Positions 56,617 to 64,000 of a stretch of 64,000 nucleotides of DNA are shown here, one piece after another; position 1 is the stretch's first letter, and each line of letters opens with the position of its first letter. The DNA comes from Bradyrhizobium sp. CCBAU 53421. GTDB lineage: Bacteria > Pseudomonadota > Alphaproteobacteria > Rhizobiales > Xanthobacteraceae. A program made the position numbers and the translations under genes. The stretch is taken from assembly GCF_015291625.1 (NCBI RefSeq), contig NZ_CP030047.1, forward strand, positions 4,836,001-4,900,000, in the 5' to 3' direction. The notes under the pieces are model-generated. The model did no database searches. It was not told the origin of the DNA and worked only from the letters and a program-made list of their open reading frames with translations.

Positions 56617-56643
56617 TGCAGGATGCACCGCTGGCATCCTGCA
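56617..56643 (+). other. Hairpin after secG
   Basis: Perfect 10-bp stem TGCAGGATGC/GCATCCTGCA, 7-base loop, 14 bases after the secG stop. TCCAAAACC follows, with no T-run, so termination here would need Rho or another cue. Confidence 0.5.
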
Positions 56644-56764
56644 TCCAAAACCCCCATTAATGCTCTGAAATCGCTCTCAGTTTAACGAAACCCACAGCCC
56701 GGTGATTTGTTTGCCGGGAACGGCCGATTCGTTTTGCGAATCGCAGGAAGCGGATTAAAGGTAA

Positions 56765-58402
<1,638 letters not shown>

Positions 58403-58411
58403 GCTGCGCCG

Positions 58412-59080
58412 TCACACGGCGGCGCAGTCCTCGCGAGCTTTACGTTCTTCTTTCTTGACTGGCGAGACGCCTGCATCGGCCGCGGGCGTGACGTCGCGCG
58501 TGATCAGTTTGTACTGCGGGCGCCGCGTCAGCCGGTAGACCGCGGCGGGCGGCACGTTGAGGATGGCGCGATCGACCAGCGTGGCGCGCAGGCCGAGCCG
58601 GTCGAGGATCGGCCGCGGCACCGGGCAGCGCATCCCATAAGTGAATTGATAGAACGCGCCGCCGGGACGCATGTAGCTGAAGGCGCCGCTGACGATCGAG
58701 ATCACCTTGCGCGGCGACATGTTGAGCAGCGGCAGTCCGCTGACGACGGCGCCGACCGGCGCGCCCTCATACAGCCGTTCGGAGGCCAGCCGCGCCGCGT
58801 CCATCCACAGCACGCGCGTACCGGGAAAGCGCAGCTGCAACAGCCGCATGAAATCCGAGCCGTATTCGATCAGCGTGAGATCCTGCTGGCGCACGCCGCG
58901 CTTCAGCAGCTGATAGGTGAAGGCGCCCGTGCCCGGGCCGAGCTCCAGCACCGGACCGGTATTGGCGCTGATGTCGCGTGTGATCAGTTCGGCGAGCGCT
59001 GTGCCCGACGGCGCGATGGCGCCGACGCGGCCGGGGGCTGCCATCCACGCCGTGAAGAAAGACAGGAGATCATGTGCCAT
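58412..59080 (-). CDS. Class I SAM-dependent methyltransferase, phospholipid-type
   Basis: 222 residues from ATG 59080 (MAHDLLSFFTAWMAAPGRVG). SAM-binding motif is GPVLELGPGTGAFTYQLL, with LTLIEYGSDFMRLLQLRFP and WMDAARL for the second acidic loop, then AVVSGLPLLNMSPRKVI. This combination (GRVGAIAPSG start, SGLPLLN) resembles rhizobial phospholipid N-methyltransferases (PmtA-like) or the related rRNA adenine-methylase-like proteins. If PmtA-like it would act on phosphatidylethanolamine. Downstream of a sensor kinase gene in the same direction, 103 bp apart. Confidence 0.75.
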   Translation of the reverse strand: MAHDLLSFFTAWMAAPGRVGAIAPSGTALAELITRDISANTGPVLELGPGTGAFTYQLLKRGVRQQDLTLIEYGSDFMRLLQLRFPGTRVLWMDAARLASERLYEGAPVGAVVSGLPLLNMSPRKVISIVSGAFSYMRPGGAFYQFTYGMRCPVPRPILDRLGLRATLVDRAILNVPPAAVYRLTRRPQYKLITRDVTPAADAGVSPVKKEERKAREDCAAV

Positions 59081-59183
59081 TGGAATTCCCAGCAAGGTGT
59101 CGTCGCGCCTCGACTCGATTGCGCGGCGCGATCTCTTCTTTGCGGGAGCTGCATTGCGACAACATTGCGCGATGTTGCGCGCA

Positions 59184-60563
59184 TCATGGTACGAACGGTG
59201 CCGGCGGTAACGTGAGACGGAAGCACGCGCCGCCTTTCGGTCCGTCAAGCACGGAGACGTGACCGCCGTGCAGCCTTGCGATCTCGCGCACCATGTTGAG
59301 TCCGAGGCCGGCGCCGCGGTCGAGTGGCGCGAGCCGATAGAACGGATCGAAGATCCGCGCGCGCTCATGCTTCGGAATCCCGTCGCCTTCGTCGGTGACG
59401 TCGATGGTGGCGGCATGGCCGACATGGATCGTGATGGTGCCGCGGCGGCCGCCATGCTGGATGGCGTTCTGCACAAGATTGGTCAGCGCGCGCTCCAGCG
59501 CGGCGCGGTCGCCCAGCGTCTCGACCCGATCGGTCGCGGTATCGAGCGACAGTTCGTAGCCGGCCGCGATCGCGAGCGGGGCGAGATCGGCGGCGACATT
59601 GCGCGCGACCGCGACGAGATCGACGCGGCCGAACGGATTGCGGCACTGGTCGAAGCGCTGGATGTCGAGCAACTGCTCGGCGAGCGTTGCAAGCCGCGCC
59701 GAATCCTCGAGCAGCCGGGTTTTCTCCGGCCCCGGTGGCAGCGACTCCAGCCGCGTGTTGAGGATCGCGATCGGCGTGCGCAACTCGTGCGCCGCGTCAG
59801 CGACGAAGCGCTGATGGCGCGAATAGCCGTCGTCGAGCCGCTTCAGCGCATCGTTGACGGCGCTCACCAGCGGCGCGACTTCGAGCGGCAGATGGTCGGC
59901 CGACAGCCGGCTGCCGCGCTGGCGGAAATCGATCCGGCGCGCCTCGTCGGCCGCGGAATCGATGCCCGCAAACGCGCGCCGCACCACCATCGGCGTCGCC
60001 ACGAAGGTCGCCGCCGCCATCAGCATGAGGCCGGGCAGGGCGACCGCGAGAAATGCCAGCGAGGTGGCGAACACCGTCTTGGCGCGCGACATCGGCCCTT
60101 GCGTCGCCGTCATCACCTGCACCGGGCCTGCATCGGTGCTGACGCGCTTCATGCGCGCCGGCGGTTTGCGCGGATCGTCCTCGAACATCTGCCAGCCGAG
60201 CCGCGCCTGGCTGATCTGGTCGAGCGCGTCGCCGATCCTGGCAAACTCGCCCGGCACCGCGCCTTCCGACAGCGAGTGGCCCTCCCGGTCGCGCACCACG
60301 AACCACAGGTCGCGCGTGGTCTCGCGCAGCTCCTTCAGATCCGCCGTCGGGCGCAGCATCAGGCCGCCCTGCGCATCGCGTGCGAGTGCACCCTGCAGGA
60401 TGTCGATGACATGGTCCTCGTCGCGCGGGACGAGCAGGATGCCGGAGGCGCATAGCCCTGCGATCAGCAGGACGACCAGCATGGCCAGCAGCGCAGCCTG
60501 CAACGTCACCAGCCACCAGCTCAATTTCGAGCGCAGGCAGTAGTGATCGGCGGTTTCGCTCAT
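59184..60563 (-). CDS. Sensor histidine kinase (HisKA type)
   Basis: 459 residues, ATG 60563 overlapping the regulator stop by 4 bp. TM1 about 16-42 (LVTLQAALLAMLVVLLIAGL), periplasmic part 43-165, TM2 about 167-190, HAMP. Phospho-His in FVADAAHELRTPIAILNTRL. ATPase motifs: LTNLVQNAIQHGGRRGT, IDVTDEGDGIPKHERA, LDRGAGLGLNMVREIARLHG. Resembles the QseC/TctE subgroup. The long open frame upstream is the regulator in another phase. Confidence 0.94.
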   Translation of the reverse strand: MSETADHYCLRSKLSWWLVTLQAALLAMLVVLLIAGLCASGILLVPRDEDHVIDILQGALARDAQGGLMLRPTADLKELRETTRDLWFVVRDREGHSLSEGAVPGEFARIGDALDQISQARLGWQMFEDDPRKPPARMKRVSTDAGPVQVMTATQGPMSRAKTVFATSLAFLAVALPGLMLMAAATFVATPMVVRRAFAGIDSAADEARRIDFRQRGSRLSADHLPLEVAPLVSAVNDALKRLDDGYSRHQRFVADAAHELRTPIAILNTRLESLPPGPEKTRLLEDSARLATLAEQLLDIQRFDQCRNPFGRVDLVAVARNVAADLAPLAIAAGYELSLDTATDRVETLGDRAALERALTNLVQNAIQHGGRRGTITIHVGHAATIDVTDEGDGIPKHERARIFDPFYRLAPLDRGAGLGLNMVREIARLHGGHVSVLDGPKGGACFRLTLPPAPFVP

Positions 60564-61234
60564 GACACCTGCTTCAGCAGGTAGCCCACGCCCCGGATGC
60601 TGTGAATCTCGACGCCGGCGCCGGAGTCGGTCAGCTTGCGCCGCAGCCTGGAGACGTGAGCGTCGAGCGCGTTGGACTGGATCTCGTCCTCGAAATTGTA
60701 GACGGCTTCCTCCAGCGTCGCGCGCAGCACGGTGCGGCCCATGCGGCGCAGCAGCGTCTCCAGCACCAGCAGTTCGCGCCGCGGCAGGTCGAGCGGGCGG
60801 CCATTGACGCTGGCCTCGCGATGGCTGCAATCGAACGCCATGCGGCCCGCCTTGATGATGTCGAGCTGCAAGCCCGCCGGACGGCGCAGCACGGCGCGCA
60901 GCCGCGCCAGGAGCTCCTCGACCGCGAACGGCTTGGCCAGATAATCGTCGGCGCCGCTGTCGAGGCCGGTGATGCGGTCGGCGAGGTCGCCGCGCGCAGT
61001 CAGCACGATGATCGGAACGCCGTCGGCCTTGGCGCGCAGCTTCGGGATCAGCGCGAGGCCGTCGCCGTCGGGAAGCTGGCGGTCGAGCAGGACGGCGCCG
61101 TGCACGTCGGCGGAAATCGCTTCCTCGGCCTCGGCAAGGGTCGGCACATGGTCGACGACCATGTCGTAGCCCTTCAGCGCCTGTGACAGCGCCGCCGCCA
61201 TCTCGGCCTCGTCTTCGACCAGCAGTATCCGCAT
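60560..61234 (-). CDS. OmpR-family response regulator
   Basis: 224 residues. Receiver domain: ILLVEDEAEMAAALSQALKG, phospho-Asp51 in AVLLDRQLPDGDGLALIPK, VPIIVLTARGDL and DYLAKPFAVEELLARLRAVL (Lys). DNA-binding winged helix about 125-222: LLVLETLLRRMGRTVLRATL, SNALDAHVSRLRRKLTDSGA, IHSIRGVGYLLKQ. Pairs with the overlapping kinase. No transporter or obvious target gene adjoins except the methyltransferase downstream. Confidence 0.95.
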   Translation of the reverse strand: MRILLVEDEAEMAAALSQALKGYDMVVDHVPTLAEAEEAISADVHGAVLLDRQLPDGDGLALIPKLRAKADGVPIIVLTARGDLADRITGLDSGADDYLAKPFAVEELLARLRAVLRRPAGLQLDIIKAGRMAFDCSHREASVNGRPLDLPRRELLVLETLLRRMGRTVLRATLEEAVYNFEDEIQSNALDAHVSRLRRKLTDSGAGVEIHSIRGVGYLLKQVS

Positions 61235-61362
61235 GCCGCAAAATCCGGTTTCAAGCTGCAGGTTCTAGGGGCAGCAACATTGCAGCAACATTGCGGGTGC
61301 CGGACTCACGGCTAGCAGTATCGGGGTATGGTGCGGCTTGGAGACGCTGCGCGGCCCTTAAA

Positions 61363-64000
61363 TCAGTGGGCGACCGCGCCCGGCTTGGCCGAGGTCGTCG
61401 CGCCCAGCTTCTTCAGACGGTCGAGCTCGAATGCGGCGCAGTCGTTCTCGACATAGTCGATCACGCCGATATCGCGCGTCTTCTGGAAATACGCCTGCGC
61501 CTGCTTGGTATCGCCGAGCGCGAGGTTGCGCAGGCCGATATAGAAATAGGCCTCGGCCAGTGCCATCTGGCGCTCGTCGCCGGCCTTTTTCTCGAGCGAT
61601 TTGAGCATGTCGTCCGGCGACATCAGGCCCGCCAGCATGGCGAGGCCGGCACGCGGCCAGTCACCTTGTGCTTCGGCCCCGGCGCGCTTGACCATATCGG
61701 CAGGGACCGGCTTGCCGAGGCGACCGTAGGTCGCAATCAACCACATGTCGCTGTAGAGCCGGGCTTCGCGGTCGCCGAGCTCGCTCGCCTTGGCGAAATC
61801 CTCGATGGCCTCCTGCATCCGCCCGGCATAGACCCGCGAGACGCCGCGCCAGCGGAAAGCGATGCCGTCGGCGCCGCCGCCCAGCGCGATCGCGTTGGAG
61901 TAGTCGGTCACGCTCTTGTCGAACTGCCCGGACCGGAAATAGACGCTGGCGCGGCACGTCAGGATGTTCGGGGCGGTCGGCGCAAGGCGCACGGCGGTGT
62001 TGGTGTCCTGCAAGGCCTCGTCAACGCGGTCGAGGTCGGCCCTGGCATGGCCGCGCAGGCAATAGCTGTTGGCCAGATCGCTGCCGGTGAGCTTGCCGCC
62101 ATCGATGCTCTCGGTCGTCTTCTTGATGACCTCCTCGTGCTGATCGTGCAGACGGTGCGCGATATCCGCCTTGGTGGCGTTGTTGTTGAGCATCGCCTTG
62201 TTGACCGCAAAGGCGCCGCCGATCGCCTTGTTTAGCGAACGCAGGTCCTCGGCATAGCCGGGGTAATCCGCCGGCTCGACCGACGGCTGCAGGGTCTTCA
62301 GCTCGACGGTCTTCCTGGCATTGCTGCCGCGAAAATATTCGGTGACAGTGGCGTTGAAATACTTGTTGGAGATGGTGTGCTCGCGCGGGTCGATGCTGGC
62401 GCTGACCTGCTCGGGAAAGCTCATCTCGAAACTGTATTTGCCGTGGAACGGGAAGCCTGGAATCCGCAGCGGCGTAGTGCGGTTCGCCGACTGCGAGGCG
62501 ATCAGGACGTTCTGCATGTTGTCCAGCGCGTAACTGACGACCCAGTTCGCTTCCACCTCCGTCGCGAGCTTCGGGACCCGGTAATGCGCCGAGATCGAGA
62601 GCTCGTTCTTCACGGTGTCGTTCTGCACCACCGGCTCGCCGACCAGCGTCGCGCCTGGATAGCGGCGTTCCAGGGCATCCCTGACGAACCTGGAGGTCTG
62701 CTCGCGCGATGCCCGTTCAAGCACGACACGGAGTTGCTCGGCGCCCAGCCCACGCCAGACGCGCCGGACATCGAGCTGGCCCTCTTCGCCGAACTTGGCC
62801 AGCGTTGCGCGCTCGGTGATTTCGTTGCCGACGACATCGCCGGTGTCGGCGGGAACGCGCGAGATGGCATCGGTCTCGCGTGCCGCGACGAGGACCTGGA
62901 CCCCGCTATGCGCCTGGCCCGCCCGGTCGAGCTCGCCATGCTGTCCGAGCCGCGTCGGGTCGAGGAAGTAGGGCTTGCCGTCGACCATGGCCTCGACGAT
63001 GGCATGATCGAAGAACTGCGGGCTGGGCAGGATTTTCTCCAGTCCGCCATGGCGTCCGATCTGCAGCAGCACGGGCCGGCTCTTGATGCCGAGCTCGTGC
63101 AGCATGGTGACCAGCAACAGCGACTTGTCCTTGCAGTCGCCGTAGCGGCGCCGCAGCACCTCGTCGGGTTGGGTTGGCCGGTGCGAGCTTTCGCCGAGCG
63201 CCACCGAGAAATACCGGATCTGGGATTGCACGAACTCGAGCGCGGCCATGGCGCGGGCCGGCTCGGACGGCAACGCCTTGATCCGCTTCACGACGTCCTG
63301 AAACTCGCCGTCCTTTGGCGCGGTCGCCTCGAACAGGTTGCTTGCCCAGCCGGCGACATCGCTCCAGCTCGCAAACTCGGTGAATTGCACGAAGCGGAGC
63401 CCGAAGAAATCGGGCGGAGCCATCGTCTCTCCGGGAAATCCGGGCAATGGCTGCTGGTCGAAGCTGACGCGCCGAAATCCGTTGCGCGCGGACTCGGCCG
63501 GAAGGAGCGGCGGCAGCGGCCGGTCGCCGACCACGCGCCAGGCGATCGATCGGTCAGTTGGATAATTCAGAACGACCCGCCGCCGTAGGGTCGGTGCGTT
63601 CTGGTCCCACGGCGCCGCGCCGAAGGCCTTGCCGCCGAACACCGGATTCTGACCTGAGCTCGTATAGGCGATCTCGAGCGTATCGCCGACGCGCAGATCG
63701 TCGATCAGGATCGAGGCGGTCACCCGGCCGCTGTAGACGTTGCGCTCGAGATCCTGTTCGCGCTGGAGGAAGCGGATGTTGGACGTCTGCGTCCGATCGA
63801 ATTGTTCCTGTCCTCGATAGATGCGGATCGTGTGAAGCTGGACGTGCTCATATTCAGGGGCGAATGCGATCGAAAGGCGTCCGGCCGCCGTCAGCGCCGC
63901 GGCATCGTTGATTTGCATCGCGCGCCGGAAGTAGAGCTCGGGAGTCTTTCCAAGCCGGTACTGACTGTCGGCGAGACGGATGACCACCGGCAATGACGCG
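61363..64000 (-). CDS. DUF3857/transglutaminase-like protein with TPR region, 5' end missing
   Basis: At least 879 codons; the frame runs off the right edge of the window, so the start and any signal peptide are not visible. An N-terminal DUF3857-like beta region (about first 220 codons seen) precedes a transglutaminase-like core: Cys in LRRRYGDCKDKSLLLVTMLH, His in FFDHAIVEAMVDG and Asp in PYFLDPTRLG. A DUF3858-like strand region follows, and then helical repeats of TPR type (LANSYCLRGHARADLDRVDE, YFRSGQFDKSVTDYSNAIAL, FYIGLRNLALGDTKQAQAYF) fill the C-terminus. Probably exported; role unknown, the catalytic triad being intact. Confidence 0.85.
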   Translation of the reverse strand, partial: ASLPVVIRLADSQYRLGKTPELYFRRAMQINDAAALTAAGRLSIAFAPEYEHVQLHTIRIYRGQEQFDRTQTSNIRFLQREQDLERNVYSGRVTASILIDDLRVGDTLEIAYTSSGQNPVFGGKAFGAAPWDQNAPTLRRRVVLNYPTDRSIAWRVVGDRPLPPLLPAESARNGFRRVSFDQQPLPGFPGETMAPPDFFGLRFVQFTEFASWSDVAGWASNLFEATAPKDGEFQDVVKRIKALPSEPARAMAALEFVQSQIRYFSVALGESSHRPTQPDEVLRRRYGDCKDKSLLLVTMLHELGIKSRPVLLQIGRHGGLEKILPSPQFFDHAIVEAMVDGKPYFLDPTRLGQHGELDRAGQAHSGVQVLVAARETDAISRVPADTGDVVGNEITERATLAKFGEEGQLDVRRVWRGLGAEQLRVVLERASREQTSRFVRDALERRYPGATLVGEPVVQNDTVKNELSISAHYRVPKLATEVEANWVVSYALDNMQNVLIASQSANRTTPLRIPGFPFHGKYSFEMSFPEQVSASIDPREHTISNKYFNATVTEYFRGSNARKTVELKTLQPSVEPADYPGYAEDLRSLNKAIGGAFAVNKAMLNNNATKADIAHRLHDQHEEVIKKTTESIDGGKLTGSDLANSYCLRGHARADLDRVDEALQDTNTAVRLAPTAPNILTCRASVYFRSGQFDKSVTDYSNAIALGGGADGIAFRWRGVSRVYAGRMQEAIEDFAKASELGDREARLYSDMWLIATYGRLGKPVPADMVKRAGAEAQGDWPRAGLAMLAGLMSPDDMLKSLEKKAGDERQMALAEAYFYIGLRNLALGDTKQAQAYFQKTRDIGVIDYVENDCAAFELDRLKKLGATTSAKPGAVAH

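Noticed and set aside
59184..61241. One long minus-strand frame that would fuse the regulator and the kinase
   Set aside because: The upstream part is the regulator gene in another phase; the kinase has its own ATG at 60563 and the regulator its own stop with a 4-bp overlap.

Overview
The window is GC-rich alphaproteobacterial chromosome, most likely Bradyrhizobium or a close relative in the Nitrobacteraceae. The reasons are the gene order (rpsB-tsf-pyrH-frr-uppS-cdsA-dxr-rseP-bamA-lpxD-fabZ-lpxA-lpxI-lpxB, and lexA, moaC-trpC-trpD-ppiD//tpiA, secG-pyrG), an S2 protein with the rhizobial C-terminal extension, LpxI instead of LpxH, a GTTC-N7-GTTC type LexA box, and dispersed palindromic repeats of the kind common in Bradyrhizobium. 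This assignment comes from reading; no database search was run.

Layout. 1-2.9 kb: 3' part of dnaE, cut by the window edge. 3.0-3.6 kb: small lipoprotein. 3.8-19.0 kb: a long plus-strand run joining translation (rpsB, tsf, frr), UMP kinase, isoprenoid and phospholipid precursors (uppS, cdsA, dxr), site-2 protease (rseP), outer-membrane assembly (bamA) and lipid A synthesis (lpxD, fabZ, lpxA, lpxI, lpxB). An antiparallel KTSC-domain gene sits between fabZ and lpxA. 19.0-20.1 kb: SRPBCC/ArsR pair behind a perfect palindrome. 20.1-25.3 kb: gltA, gltX, glnS and a SnoaL-like protein. 25.3-30.6 kb: SPW-type membrane protein, MHS-family transporter, comEC. 30.3-33.6 kb: two conserved small genes, lexA, moeA.

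33.6-49.2 kb looks accessory. It holds a HAD phosphatase, a NarL-type two-component system divergent from a duplicated DUF2380/3280-like exported protein, two substrate-binding proteins with no permease or ATPase, a broken LOG-family gene that has lost its catalytic motif, small membrane or exported proteins, a rhomboid protease, an Old Yellow Enzyme-type reductase, a CtpA-type protease and a GGDEF/EAL protein. It separates moeA from moaC.

49.4-64 kb: moaC-trpC-trpD, ppiD-like chaperone divergent from tpiA, GNAT plus XRE/cupin regulator, secG, pyrG, a small methyltransferase, an OmpR/HK two-component system, and a large transglutaminase/TPR protein cut by the right edge.

I see no rRNA or tRNA gene, CRISPR array, insertion sequence, integrase or phage gene. 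I also did not find a convincing new defence or biosynthetic system. The most unusual items are the deletion exactly at the LOG catalytic motif, the two-component/DUF2380/orphan binding-protein group, the operator palindrome at 19024-19037, the ComEC with a degenerate C-terminal domain, and several very small genes.
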